64,000 nucleotides of DNA from Staphylococcus caprae (lineage in GTDB: Bacteria > Bacillota > Bacilli > Staphylococcales > Staphylococcaceae). Of the stretch, positions 47,701-55,701 are shown one piece after another. Below the pieces are notes generated by a model. The model made no database searches. It was not told where the DNA came from and saw only the letters and a program-made list of their open reading frames with translations. Where the stretch lies: assembly GCF_002902725.1 (NCBI RefSeq), contig NZ_PPRT01000031.1, positions 1 through 64,000 of the forward strand, read 5' to 3'. A program made the position numbers and the translations under genes. The first letter of the stretch is position 1. Each line of letters opens with the position of its first letter.

Positions 47701-48917
47701 ATGTGTACCAATACAAAACGGTGCGCCATTTAGCAGAACAATTTGAGAGGGATAATGAGTTGGTAGCGGTCAATGTGCCGGATCACTTACCTCAGCTACA
47801 AGCTTTAGTTGAACGCCGATATCGAAAAGATATCACTGCGCCTACTCAAAATGCATTGGGTCACGTATTACTCACTGGTGCGACAGGGTTCCTAGGTGCA
47901 TATCTCATTAATGAGTTGCAAGGTTATGCAGATAAAGTGACATGTATTGTGAGAGGTCATGACATGGCTGAGGCACGATACAAATTACAAGAGAATTTGA
48001 CTTGTTATTTTGATGCCTCACATGTAACTGACTTAATGAAAAATGTAGACATCGTATTGGGCGATTTAACAAACTTAGGTTCTTTAGGCATTAATGAAAC
48101 AATTGATACCGTTATGCATGCAGGCGCACGTACAGATCATTTTGGTGATGATGAGGCGTTTATTGATGTAAATGTTCAAGGTACTGAGGATTTATTAAAC
48201 ATCGCTCAACAGCATCATGCGAAGTTTATATATATTTCTACAATTAGCGTCGGAGCAGTCTTTGAAGCCCACGTTGAGGATAGAACTTTTTCAGAAAAAG
48301 ATGTTTATAAACAACAATTATTTACGTCACCTTACACCAAAAGTAAATTCTATAGTGAAATCAAAGTGCTAGAAGCGGTCAATGATGGATTAGACGCACA
48401 AATTATGAGATTAGGTAATTTAACAAGTGCATATTCTGGCCCATTAAATATGAAAAATCTTACAACAAATCGATTCTCAATCATGATGCATGAGTTATTA
48501 AAAACATCATCTATAGGAGAATATTTCGGTAAGACATGTCTAGATTTCTCATTTATTGATGTAACCGCACGTCATATCGTGAAACTTGCTGCATCACAAG
48601 CACAGCCAATTATTTATCATATTTATTCACCTCATACAAAAACGATGCAAAGTGTATTAGAGGGAGCCAATCATACACAGATGAATATCATTAGTGATGA
48701 AGCGTTTGAACAAATGTTAATTAATGAAGGTATGCATGAGGTGATTGGCCTAAGTAGTGGTAATGCATCACAAGTGCCGGCAGAGATTAATTCTGATATG
48801 ACGCAACATGTGATTGCGCAATTAGGTGATGGATGGCCTGTAGTAACTTCTGAATGGTTACGCGCTTGGAGAGATTTACTCTTTGACAAATTCAAGAAAA
48901 CAGAGAATAACGAATGA
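41757..48917 (+). CDS. ausA: Aureusimine nonribosomal peptide synthetase
   Basis: A 2386-residue NRPS, family-typical length, that builds dipeptide aldehydes giving pyrazinones (tyrvalin, phevalin). Domains: degenerate N-terminal C-like domain (1-400; FHSMIFND instead of HHxxxDG); A1 (about 415-895, TSGTTGKPKGT, NGKLDKRALP); T1 (GGHSL near 942); C (about 997-1420, intact HHSINDG near 1122); A2 (about 1440-1915, TSGTTGMPKGV near 1585); T2 (GGTSL near 1957); terminal reductase (TGATGFLG near 2038, YTKSK) releasing the aldehyde. By analogy A1 loads Val and A2 Tyr/Phe/Leu. Start after AAGGAAGG; overlaps ausB by 4 bases. Confidence 0.95.
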   Translation: MTIDTLHFQQYFYNKYLQTSTTTKRVTYWVQLDNDIERHRLMYALLDVVQHQPMLRSTFQMNNEQLRIDVREFFPFIQIKDINQKAKNLDIEAYFRQELNSYYFNQLPLFNFTIYQFLDDTFLLLDFHSMIFNDSQLGDFFRQLNIAYNYGLFHEHMVSDFYNMIKDMNEDIAHVKDNTQLEHFKILSADSEYESYMPIKNNTEHKEVEHLHAQVESFDMNRLVISTYLANYFMSQSNHVALGIQFPLNYDKTDDMMLINTHVAPLSLNIEGSHSVETIMNEWESVISEMMQNGTSFMADPKSSDIEFETLVHASTIIKRFELNHTTHKVHRLYSDTSLLADLEIYPCAQDGFDLVYNANAYDNLTIKTLMRLIKDIYMQLTQNPSMLIKDIQLCNEEDQHLYQEINRHSSSANNYQTVIERFEYQVAHHPDKIALKFEQHAMTYAELNHRVNHLAYHLRKEYEIQANDIVGLLAERSLDMIVGMLGILKSGAGYLPIDPDYPDDRTAYIIEDAQPKAVVTYQTTLYSDVPQIQLEKIDWYADNHLENPSQINTAEDTAYIIYTSGTTGKPKGTVVPHKGIDRLVHQPNYVELNHETVILLSGTVAFDAATFEIYGALLNGGRLIITSKDTLLNPTQLGQTIAVNQINTMWLTSSLFNQIASERIEVLEPLTYLLIGGEVLNAKWVNLLNSRQRHPEIINGYGPTENTTFTTTYAIPEEMPARIPIGQPINGTTVYVMQGDHLCGVGIPGELCIGGVGLAKGYLNQPELTVERFVTSPFENERLYRSGDLVRLQEDGHIDYISRIDKQVKIRGFRIELSEIEKAIEAIRDINKAVVIVREHEQDKQIVAYYEASQPQSTSHLKEVLSETLPDYMIPIHFKKIDQIPITINGKLDKRALPDIEMVDLSNYVAPRNDGERVICRIFEEILHVDQVGIKDNFFELGGHSLRATLVVNRIEAQLKKRLKVGDIMKLPTVEQLSQHIMEMKNEDFEIIPKAQSAYQYELSAVQKSMYLLWSVNPEDTVYNIPFLWRLTSELNVAQLKRALNQLIARHEILRTQYVIDENEVKQRIANDVEADFKEVTTRYTDEQQIIRAYTEPFNLEQPSQMRVRYIHAPHEDYLFIDTHHSINDGMSNTILLADLNALYQEKELPELALQYKDYSEWMANRDLSKQRRYWLQQFEDDVPVLNMPTDYPRPSIKTTNGNMMTFHFDEALKTQLQSYVEQHQMTDFMFFASAIMVLLHKYSRQDDIVIGSVISARTHRDTENMLGMFANTLVYRGHPTDDKTWEQLMSEIKETSLGAYEHQEYPFESLVNDLIDERDASRNPLFDVMLVLQNNETNHANFGHSQLTHIPPQSTTAKFDLSFIIEEDQDDYVVNIEYNTDLYADDTIRHMAEQLENIISHVISTQELKIQDIEENQHMLEWVETHVNRHSLDFPENKSLQQQFNDIVNRKGDDVALKLSGHSMTYRELDTYANHIANELIQHGVKASERVALLTERSFEMIACMVASWKVGASYVPIDVTNPEKRIEHILEDAEVSAILTYGVTYDSNVLTIPIESIDTETPIEKSFSEYAGSLEDEMYSIYTSGTTGMPKGVSVRQRNILNLVNAWTDRLALSEEETFMQYHNYVFDASAMEIYCTLLNGYKLVIANDNERTDTEQLEQLIAREHITAASIPLQVCNVMKDFYISKLFTGGATSTPAFVRHISQHCDTYFNAYGPSESTVIATNWSYSKGEPIPSMIPIGQPLANIQVYILSGTKLCGVGISGELCIAGKSLTVGYLNRLELTAESFIDNPFGEGKLYRSGDLARYTHEGQIEFMGRIDKQVKVNGYRIELGEIENVINSVEDISDSVVIVDKQNDHEILHAYFVGSDQKESEVARQLNHYLPKYMIPKTLTAIDEIPLTRNDKVDESKLPRPRIQRNTFVQPRNNMEQTFVSIFAEVLEVPMIGIDDDFFEIGGTSLDAMVAVSKLKSQDIHITMQDVYQYKTVRHLAEQFERDNELVAVNVPDHLPQLQALVERRYRKDITAPTQNALGHVLLTGATGFLGAYLINELQGYADKVTCIVRGHDMAEARYKLQENLTCYFDASHVTDLMKNVDIVLGDLTNLGSLGINETIDTVMHAGARTDHFGDDEAFIDVNVQGTEDLLNIAQQHHAKFIYISTISVGAVFEAHVEDRTFSEKDVYKQQLFTSPYTKSKFYSEIKVLEAVNDGLDAQIMRLGNLTSAYSGPLNMKNLTTNRFSIMMHELLKTSSIGEYFGKTCLDFSFIDVTARHIVKLAASQAQPIIYHIYSPHTKTMQSVLEGANHTQMNIISDEAFEQMLINEGMHEVIGLSSGNASQVPAEINSDMTQHVIAQLGDGWPVVTSEWLRAWRDLLFDKFKKTENNE

Positions 48918-49543
48918 CAGTATTTCTAACAAAAATAAACGCTGACATCGACATGATTGCGCAAAGATTATTAACATCAAGGCGGCAAGCGAAGAAACCT
49001 AGACGTATACAGTACCGTTTTCAAAAAGACCGTGTCATGCATACGTTAGGTGACTTCCTTATTCAATATTGTATTGAGCAATGGGGCGAGTTGAGTCCAA
49101 ATCAATGGGAGTATCAGATTGCGAAAAATGGGAAAGTGGACATTCAAAGTGCACATTCTATCGGCTTATATGTGAATCTTTCATACAGTTTTCCATATAT
49201 TGCTTGTGCAATCGATGATCAACCAGTGGGACTTGATATTGAATTGATGAAAGAGATTGATTACATGAGTTTGGCGCATCAATTTTCGGAAAATGAATTT
49301 AAACAAGTGCAAATATTAAAAGACTTCTATGAAATTTGGACGAAAAAAGAGAGCTACACGAAAATGATAGGTGAAGGATTAATACGCGGCATAGATGTTT
49401 ATGATGTGACGCAACCTTTATTCTATAAAAATAAAGAAGTATCATTTCAACCATTCGTTGAATATAACATGATGATTCAATTATGTACGGTAAGAACCAA
49501 GCAACACGAATTAGTTGAAATACCCATACAAAATCTATACTGA
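48914..49543 (+). CDS. ausB: 4'-phosphopantetheinyl transferase for AusA
   Basis: A 209-residue Sfp-type transferase that loads phosphopantetheine from CoA onto the two AusA carrier domains. Motifs are clear: VGLDIELMKEID (Mg-binding, near residues 98-110) and IWTKKESYTKMIGEG (near 136-150). It is translationally coupled to ausA by ATGA and followed by a terminator. Confidence 0.93.
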   Translation: MTVFLTKINADIDMIAQRLLTSRRQAKKPRRIQYRFQKDRVMHTLGDFLIQYCIEQWGELSPNQWEYQIAKNGKVDIQSAHSIGLYVNLSYSFPYIACAIDDQPVGLDIELMKEIDYMSLAHQFSENEFKQVQILKDFYEIWTKKESYTKMIGEGLIRGIDVYDVTQPLFYKNKEVSFQPFVEYNMMIQLCTVRTKQHELVEIPIQNLY

Positions 49544-49552
49544 TTTAACAGG

Positions 49553-49590
49553 GAACTGAGATATTTTAATGAAGTCTCAGTTCTCTTTTT
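49553..49590 (+). terminator. Terminator of the aus operon
   Basis: Perfect 9-bp arms GAACTGAGA (49553-49561) and TCTCAGTTC (49575-49583), then TCTTTTT. Confidence 0.88.
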
Positions 49591-49906
49591 ACGTCTTTAG
49601 AAAGATGTAAAGGTAAATTCATATGGGCTTAATATTGATTTTTTAAAATGTAATTGCCTTTAGACTGTAGTCAAACCCTTTCACTCATCGTCGTCTTATG
49701 CATGCCTAGCTCATTTACTATAAGTAAAATCTAAAGCTTCACTACTTCTATAGAAGTTAGTGAAACTTACGTATGAATTAAAAATTCAGACGTTCCTTTA
49801 AGTAAGTGCGACTCCTCGATTGATAAGTGTTTTCTATCAGTCTATATAATTGAAAGTTATTTCGATAGGTGTTTGTATTTTATTTTCAACAGAGAGGAGC
49901 ATGAAG
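49591..49906. other. Leader region before the PSM-like peptide and lipase
   Basis: Two hairpins (49714-49728; 49738-49764, TTCACTA...TAGTGAA with a short inner stem) lie before a promoter candidate TTGATA (49820-49825) / TATAAT (49845-49850, 19-base spacer). No T-run follows either hairpin, so they are not obvious terminators. No other ORF. Confidence 0.5.
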
Positions 49907-49975
49907 ATGATAAAAGCATGGTTGAGTAAAATCTTTGAGTTAATCCCACGTGCTATTGTAAATATTTTCATTTAA
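49907..49975 (+). CDS. PSM-like amphipathic peptide (22 residues)
   Basis: A short frame encoding MIKAWLSKIFELIPRAIVNI plus FI. GAGGAG at 49894-49899 is seven bases before ATG 49907; the ATG at 49901 is too close. No signal peptide. Polar residues Lys3, Ser7, Lys8, Glu11, Arg15 and Asn19 recur every three to four positions with hydrophobic residues between, giving an amphipathic helix of the length and style of alpha-type phenol-soluble modulins, including a mid-helix Pro14. It starts about 57 bases after a TATAAT, ends 43 bases before the lipase ATG with no terminator between, so the two are probably cotranscribed. It could instead be a leader peptide controlling the lipase. No homology is claimed. 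Confidence 0.55.
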   Translation: MIKAWLSKIFELIPRAIVNIFI

Positions 49976-50018
49976 GACCGAATTTAAAATTAAAAAATGA
50001 TGTAGAGGTGCTAAAAAC

Positions 50019-52202
50019 ATGAAAAACAGAAAGAACTCGTACAGTATTCGTAAATTAAGTATTGGTGCGTCTTCAATCATCGTCGCATCAATGTTATTTA
50101 TTGGGGGCCAAACTGCACATGCCGCAGAACAAGACGCTCAAGAGAATTCTGAAAACCACATAGCACAATCTATTGGGGCTGAAAATGATAAAAATAGTGA
50201 GAAGCAATCGAATGTTGAAAATGATAATAAAAGTTCACTAGAAACTAAAAATAATGCGCCATCATCTATACATAATGAAGATGCTCAACAACAAGCGCAA
50301 ACAAACAAGGAAAATAATGACAAAGTAACTGAAACTAAAGAAAATGCAACTCAAGACAAACAGAATCAAGACAATCTCAAAACAAATAAATCAGAAACTC
50401 AGCAACCGCAAATCCAACAATCACAAAGTTCGCAAACTAAAAATGACCATGTGTCGTCACAAGCTCAAGAGAATCAACAACATCCAAATGAACAATCACA
50501 GCAAACTGAACAAGCAAGCGCAGAAAAAGTTTCTGAACGTAAAGCAGAACCGCAAAGTGAAGATACTCAGAAACCATCAACTTCGAACACAAATGTGACA
50601 AAGTCATCTGAAAAAGGGGACAATGATGCAACAAAACCTTTAGAAAAACAAGATAATGATAGTGTGACTCAAGCACAACATCAAAAGAAATCGCATCCAG
50701 TCTCGACTCAAAATAATGACTCGAATCACACACAGTCACCAAAACAACAAGGGACTGCAAAAGATACTCAAAATGCGAAAAAAGAAGCCCCAGTGGAAGC
50801 ATTAAACAAGCATCCACAAACGAAAGCACCACAAAAGCAAACAACTCAAAAGCAGGCAAATCAAAAAGATCTTAAAGTAAAAGACTTAGATAGCGACGGT
50901 GCGACAAATACACATGCCCCTGGTAAAAAAGATGATCAATCTAAAAAAGGCTTAAATACTTTAACACGAAATGCTGTTGCTACACCTAAAAATAAATCCG
51001 CTCAACAAACTGATAAACAGGTTAAAAAACAAGCAAATAAAACATTCCCTCAAATTCAATATAAAAATCATGATCCTATCATTTTAGTGCATGGTTTCAA
51101 CGGTTATACTGCAGATAACGGACCTGCCCTTGCTGGAAATTATTGGGGTGGCGACCGAATTAAACTGACACAAGAATTAAGAGCTAAAGGTTATAACGTC
51201 AGTGAAGCAAGTGTAAGTGCATTTGGTAGTAATTATGATCGAGCAGTCGAATTATATTACTATATTAAAGGTGGAAAAGTTGATTACGGCGCTGCCCATG
51301 CAGCTAAATATGGACATGATAGATATGGTAAAACATACGCCGGTGCTTACCGTGAATGGCAACCAGGTCAAAAAATTCATTTAATTGGTCATAGTATGGG
51401 TGGACAAACTGTACGTTTATTAGAAGAAATGCTACGAAATGGCAATCCAGAAGAGGTTGATTATCAAAAGAAACACGGCGGAAGCATATCACCTTTATTT
51501 AAAGGCGGACAGGATAATATAATTTCTTCAATCACCACTCTAGCTGCGCCACATAATGGTACGCATGCTGCTGATGTAGGGAATGAACCATTTATCCGTC
51601 AACTTGCTTATGACTATGCAAGATTTCAAGGGCACAAGCTTTCAAGAGTTGATTTAGGTTTAAAACAATGGGGTCTTGCTCAAAGAGACGGTGAAACGCA
51701 CGCGCAATATGTGAAACGCGTTAACAACACAAGTAAGATTTGGAAAACGAAAGATAATGCATTTTACGATTTAAGTCGAGAAGGTACGAGTAAGTTAAAT
51801 CAACATACATCACTTAATCCAAATATTGTGTATAAAACATACACAGGAGAATCAACGCGTCCGACATTAGATGGTAGACAAAAGGTAGATATTAATATCA
51901 AATTCTCTTATCTTGTAACAGCAAATGTGATTGGTAAAGCGCCAGAAAAAGAATGGAGAGTCAACGATGGATTGGTGTCTGTCATTTCAGCACAACATCC
52001 ATTTAACCAAGCCTTTGTACCTGCAACAAAAGAGATTAAAAAGGGTGTATGGCAAGTTATGCCGGTTAAACACGGTTGGGACCACGGTGATTTTGTAGGT
52101 TCAGATAGTTCAGAAGTGCGTATTTCAGTAGACGATTTAAGAGACTTCTGGGATAGCATGATGAAAGAAATAGTTCAAAACGAGAAAGTAACAGATAAAT
52201 AA
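50019..52202 (+). CDS. Secreted prepro-lipase (staphylococcal Geh/Gehd type)
   Basis: A 727-residue triacylglycerol lipase. It has a YSIRKLSIGASS signal peptide ending at HAAE near residue 37, a low-complexity Gln/Asn/Lys-rich propeptide to about residue 340 that is normally cleaved after secretion, and a catalytic domain from HDPIILVHGFNG (about 350). The probable triad is Ser459 (GHSMGGQ), Asp650 (NDGLVS) and His689 (HGWDHGDF), with a calcium-site region nearby. It hydrolyses host skin lipids. AGAGGTG precedes the ATG; a short peptide frame lies 43 bases upstream and a terminator downstream. Confidence 0.93.
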   Translation: MKNRKNSYSIRKLSIGASSIIVASMLFIGGQTAHAAEQDAQENSENHIAQSIGAENDKNSEKQSNVENDNKSSLETKNNAPSSIHNEDAQQQAQTNKENNDKVTETKENATQDKQNQDNLKTNKSETQQPQIQQSQSSQTKNDHVSSQAQENQQHPNEQSQQTEQASAEKVSERKAEPQSEDTQKPSTSNTNVTKSSEKGDNDATKPLEKQDNDSVTQAQHQKKSHPVSTQNNDSNHTQSPKQQGTAKDTQNAKKEAPVEALNKHPQTKAPQKQTTQKQANQKDLKVKDLDSDGATNTHAPGKKDDQSKKGLNTLTRNAVATPKNKSAQQTDKQVKKQANKTFPQIQYKNHDPIILVHGFNGYTADNGPALAGNYWGGDRIKLTQELRAKGYNVSEASVSAFGSNYDRAVELYYYIKGGKVDYGAAHAAKYGHDRYGKTYAGAYREWQPGQKIHLIGHSMGGQTVRLLEEMLRNGNPEEVDYQKKHGGSISPLFKGGQDNIISSITTLAAPHNGTHAADVGNEPFIRQLAYDYARFQGHKLSRVDLGLKQWGLAQRDGETHAQYVKRVNNTSKIWKTKDNAFYDLSREGTSKLNQHTSLNPNIVYKTYTGESTRPTLDGRQKVDINIKFSYLVTANVIGKAPEKEWRVNDGLVSVISAQHPFNQAFVPATKEIKKGVWQVMPVKHGWDHGDFVGSDSSEVRISVDDLRDFWDSMMKEIVQNEKVTDK

Positions 52203-52208
52203 AATGTA

Positions 52209-52257
52209 GACACGTCGAGAATTGAATCATATTTCAATACTCGGCGTGTTATTTTTG
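52209..52257 (+). terminator. Terminator of the lipase gene
   Basis: ACACGTCGAGAATTGAA and TTCAATACTCGGCGTGT arms (minor mismatch) followed by TATTTTTG. Confidence 0.85.
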
Positions 52258-52339
52258 TTACTTACATACAAATGGAAAATGATTAACCAAAAAATAAGTG
52301 CAAAAAGTAACATGTAATTCGATTTTAATAAAATAGAAA

Positions 52340-52368
52340 TTGAAACGCTTTCATTTTAGGCGTATAAT
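52340..52368 (+). promoter_or_regulatory. glcP promoter with overlapping CcpA cre-like site
   Basis: -35 TTGAAA (52340-52345), 17-base spacer, -10 TATAAT (52363-52368). A cre-like sequence TTGAAACGCTTTCA (52340-52353) covers the -35; it fits TGNAANCGNWNNCA except at one position. Catabolite control of this glucose transporter by CcpA is likely but inferred. Confidence 0.65.
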
Positions 52369-52400
52369 TGTTTTAGTTTTTAAAAAAGGGAATGATTTAC

Positions 52401-53741
52401 ATGAAGGTAAATAAATATTTGATTTTTATATTGGGAGCATTAGGAGGTTTACTCTACGGTTATGACAATGGTGTAATCTCCGGTGCATTATTATTTATAC
52501 ATAAAGACATACCACTTAACAGTACAACAGAAGGTATTGTTGTATCTTCTATGTTAATTGGTGCAATTATTGGGGCAGGAAGCAGTGGTCCGTTAGCTGA
52601 TAAACTCGGACGTCGCCGTCTTGTCATGTTAATCGCTGTCGTATTCATTATTGGCGCATTAACACTTGCCTTCTCGACTAACCTTGCATTATTGATTATT
52701 GGTCGATTAATTATTGGCCTAGCTGTCGGTGGTTCAATGTCTACCGTGCCTGTATATCTATCTGAAATGGCACCTACGGAATACCGTGGTTCTCTTGGTT
52801 CATTAAACCAATTAATGATCACAATTGGTATCTTAGCGGCATATCTTGTTAACTATGGTTTTGCGAGTATCGAAGGTTGGCGTTGGATGTTAGGTCTTGC
52901 AGTAGTACCATCAGTTATTCTATTGATTGGTATATACTTCATGCCTGAAAGTCCAAGATGGCTCCTTGAAAATAGAAGCGAAGAAGCGGCGCGTAAAGTA
53001 ATGAAAATTACATACGACGATAGTGAAATCGAAAAAGAAATTAAAGAAATGAGAGAAATCTCAGCAATTGCTGAATCTACATGGACAGTCATTAAGTCAC
53101 CATGGTTAGGTCGAACATTAATCGTTGGTTGTATCTTTGCGATATTCCAACAATTTATTGGTATCAATGCAGTGATATTCTATTCATCAACTATTTTCGC
53201 TAAAGCAGGTTTAGGCGAAGCAGCCTCTATCTTAGGTTCAGTAGGTATTGGTGTGGTCAATGTACTTGTTACCATAATTGCACTATTTGTAGTGGATAGA
53301 GTCGATCGTAAGAAGTTATTAGTTATGGGTAATATTGGGATGATTGCTTCTTTAATCATCATGGCTGTATTAATTTGGACAATCGGTATTGCATCTTCAG
53401 CTTGGATTATTATCTTATGCTTATCATTATTTATTGTCTTCTTTGGTATTTCATGGGGACCTGTATTATGGGTTATGTTACCAGAGCTATTCCCAATGCG
53501 TGCACGTGGTGCGGCAACAGGTATCTCTGCGTTAGTACTTAATATTGGTACATTGATTGTGTCATTATTATTCCCAATTTTAAGTGATGCATTAAGTACA
53601 GAATGGGTATTCTTAATCTTTGCTGTGATCGGTGTACTTGCCATGTTATTTGTTATTAAATTCTTACCTGAAACACGTGGACGTAGTCTTGAAGAAATTG
53701 AATATGACTTACGTGAACGTACAGGTGCAAAAACTGAATAA
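52401..53741 (+). CDS. glcP: Glucose/proton symporter (sugar porter family)
   Basis: A 446-residue, 12-helix sugar porter nearly superimposable on the S. epidermidis glucose-H+ symporter GlcP. Hallmarks: GGLLYGYDNGVISGALLF (residues about 13-30), the RLIIGLAVGGSMSTVPVYLS motif, PESPRWLLEN, and C-terminal PETRGRSLEEIE. The protein opens MKVNKYLIFILG, so the ATG at 52401 (nine bases after AAAGGG) is preferred over an ATG three codons earlier. Monocistronic, with cre-like promoter and terminator. Confidence 0.9.
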   Translation: MKVNKYLIFILGALGGLLYGYDNGVISGALLFIHKDIPLNSTTEGIVVSSMLIGAIIGAGSSGPLADKLGRRRLVMLIAVVFIIGALTLAFSTNLALLIIGRLIIGLAVGGSMSTVPVYLSEMAPTEYRGSLGSLNQLMITIGILAAYLVNYGFASIEGWRWMLGLAVVPSVILLIGIYFMPESPRWLLENRSEEAARKVMKITYDDSEIEKEIKEMREISAIAESTWTVIKSPWLGRTLIVGCIFAIFQQFIGINAVIFYSSTIFAKAGLGEAASILGSVGIGVVNVLVTIIALFVVDRVDRKKLLVMGNIGMIASLIIMAVLIWTIGIASSAWIIILCLSLFIVFFGISWGPVLWVMLPELFPMRARGAATGISALVLNIGTLIVSLLFPILSDALSTEWVFLIFAVIGVLAMLFVIKFLPETRGRSLEEIEYDLRERTGAKTE

Positions 53742-53754
53742 TATATAAATTTCG

Positions 53755-53798
53755 CACTCCGGTTTTCAATATAATGTTGAGAACTTGGAGTGTTTTTT
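53755..53798 (+). terminator. Terminator of glcP
   Basis: Outer arms CACTCC (53755-53760) and GGAGTG (53787-53792), inner partial pairing, then six T. Confidence 0.8.
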
Positions 53799-53910
53799 AT
53801 TTTTAAGTGTGCGCGCATAGTTACATTTAAGTGAATCGCATACGTTTAATGGGTTTCATTTTCAGGGTAAAAAATGTAAGTTACGAAAATTAAGAACGGA
53901 GGTGTAAGAC

Positions 53911-55617
53911 ATGAAAAGTGCTCAAGCACTTGAACACACGTTAAAATCATTAGATGGTCAAAAGTACGGTGCATACAAACGTACGAAAGGAATGTACGAA
54001 TTTGACCAATTTAGACTCGCAATCGACCATGTACAAGTCGATCCGTTTGCGCCGCCTTCTAAAATGAGAGTCATTATGGATAGAAATACGACGGGGATAC
54101 CAGATGATTTATTGAATGATAAATATAAGCGTCTTGCAGTCAGTGACTTCTTAACAAGATCAATGCATCAACATATTCAATCAGCAACGCAAAAGTCTAA
54201 AAAGTCAGGGAAACTATTTATCGATCGTTGTGGACAAGAGATGTTAGAACGTACATCTGTAGTCATCAATGATAAAGATATTGAAACTCGAATTGAAGTA
54301 GGACTACCTGCAGCTGGTCGGAAAATTCTTGGTAAAGCTGCAGCACACACACTTATCGATATACTACCTGAAATTGTGAACCAAGCACTACGTTATGAGC
54401 ATCTTGATCAAACAAAACTTCACAATCAAGTTGAATTGATGGTAGACCAAATGTATATACGAAATGAATTAGTTCGAAGAGGCCTAGTGTCATTTGTTGC
54501 GAATGATGCCATTTTACCTCGACAAAGTGGTGTATCTGACCGTCCTATGAAACATGCCATTAAGTTCCAAAGCCCTGAAAAGTTTGAAATCCAATTAGAC
54601 TTACCAAGTGGAAAATCCATCAAAGGTATGGGAATTCCGAAAGGTATTACTTTAATTGTAGGTGGCGGTTACCATGGTAAATCAACATTGCTTGAGGCAT
54701 TAGAGCGCGGTGTTTATAATCATATTGCTGGAGATGGAAGAGAGTATGTGATTACACAACAAGACGCAATGAAGATTCGAGCCGAAGACGGTAGAAGTAT
54801 TGAGAAGGTTAATATTCAACCGTTTATCGATCATCTGCCTGGTAAGAAAGACACGACAGAATTTTCAACGGAAAATGCGAGTGGTAGTACGTCTCAAGCA
54901 GCGAATGTAATGGAAGCTTTAGAAGCACAAACATCGCTCTTACTGATTGATGAAGATACGTCTGCGACAAACTTTATGATTCGTGATGGACGCATGCAAA
55001 GATTGATTGCGCCTGAGAAAGAACCGATTACTCCATTTTCAAATAGAGTGAAACCATTATATGAGCATCATGACGTATCTACAATCCTTATTGTTGGGGG
55101 TTCTGGAGACTACTTTGATGTGGCAGACCAAGTGCTAATGATGGATGAATATCATTTAAAAGATGTCACAACTGAAGCGAAGGACATTGCACAATCTGCA
55201 GGTTATGAGAGAATCGATCAATCACATGCAGACTTTGGTAGCATTCCGTCTAGAGTCCCTCTTAAATCTAGCTTCAATAAGAAAGGGAAAGATGACCGAT
55301 TCAAAGCTAAAGGACTTCATACAGTGACATATGGTAAGGTACCTATTCAGATTTCTGGTTTAGAGCAACTTGTGGATGATAGCCAGACGAACAGTTTAGC
55401 GATGATGTTAGATTATCTTAAAAATGAAATACTCAACAATGACGTTACGCTTGCTCAAGCAACAGATTGCTTATATCAACGTATTGAACAAGAAGGACTA
55501 GAAGTGATTTCGCATCATCAAGGTCATCCAGGTAATTTAGCTTTACCGCGCAAACAAGAATTAATTGGTACAATAAATAGATATCGAGGACTACACATTC
55601 GTAGTGAACGTTCTTAA
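53911..55617 (+). CDS. ABC-ATPase domain protein (COG3044 type)
   Basis: A 568-residue soluble protein predicted to be a P-loop ATPase of the COG3044 'ABC-ATPase domain' family: Walker A GGGYHGKST near residue 252, and Walker B-like LLLIDEDTSATNFM near residue 350, followed by a His-rich C-terminal part. No transmembrane partner is adjacent. Related eukaryotic proteins bind RNA, but the bacterial role is unknown. GGAGGTG precedes the ATG. It converges on a minus-strand gene with a shared terminator. Confidence 0.82.
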   Translation: MKSAQALEHTLKSLDGQKYGAYKRTKGMYEFDQFRLAIDHVQVDPFAPPSKMRVIMDRNTTGIPDDLLNDKYKRLAVSDFLTRSMHQHIQSATQKSKKSGKLFIDRCGQEMLERTSVVINDKDIETRIEVGLPAAGRKILGKAAAHTLIDILPEIVNQALRYEHLDQTKLHNQVELMVDQMYIRNELVRRGLVSFVANDAILPRQSGVSDRPMKHAIKFQSPEKFEIQLDLPSGKSIKGMGIPKGITLIVGGGYHGKSTLLEALERGVYNHIAGDGREYVITQQDAMKIRAEDGRSIEKVNIQPFIDHLPGKKDTTEFSTENASGSTSQAANVMEALEAQTSLLLIDEDTSATNFMIRDGRMQRLIAPEKEPITPFSNRVKPLYEHHDVSTILIVGGSGDYFDVADQVLMMDEYHLKDVTTEAKDIAQSAGYERIDQSHADFGSIPSRVPLKSSFNKKGKDDRFKAKGLHTVTYGKVPIQISGLEQLVDDSQTNSLAMMLDYLKNEILNNDVTLAQATDCLYQRIEQEGLEVISHHQGHPGNLALPRKQELIGTINRYRGLHIRSERS

Positions 55618-55651
55618 AACATTACGATAAAAGTTAAATAGTTATAAAAAT

Positions 55652-55700
55652 AAGCGTATTGTGAGCTCACTCATCCATAAGTGAGGGTAACAATACGCTT
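55652..55700. terminator. Bidirectional terminator between the ABC-ATPase gene and the 56-kb gene
   Basis: Long imperfect stem AAGCGTATTGT...ACAATACGCTT with an inner CTCACT/AGTGAG stem, flanked by A- and T-rich tails. It lies between convergent genes. Confidence 0.85.
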
Positions 55701-55701
55701 T

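Noticed and set aside
53180..53818. Minus-strand 212-codon frame opposite glcP
   Set aside because: It lies inside the highly conserved glcP gene, has no ribosome binding site, and its sequence resembles nothing; it is a shadow of codon bias.
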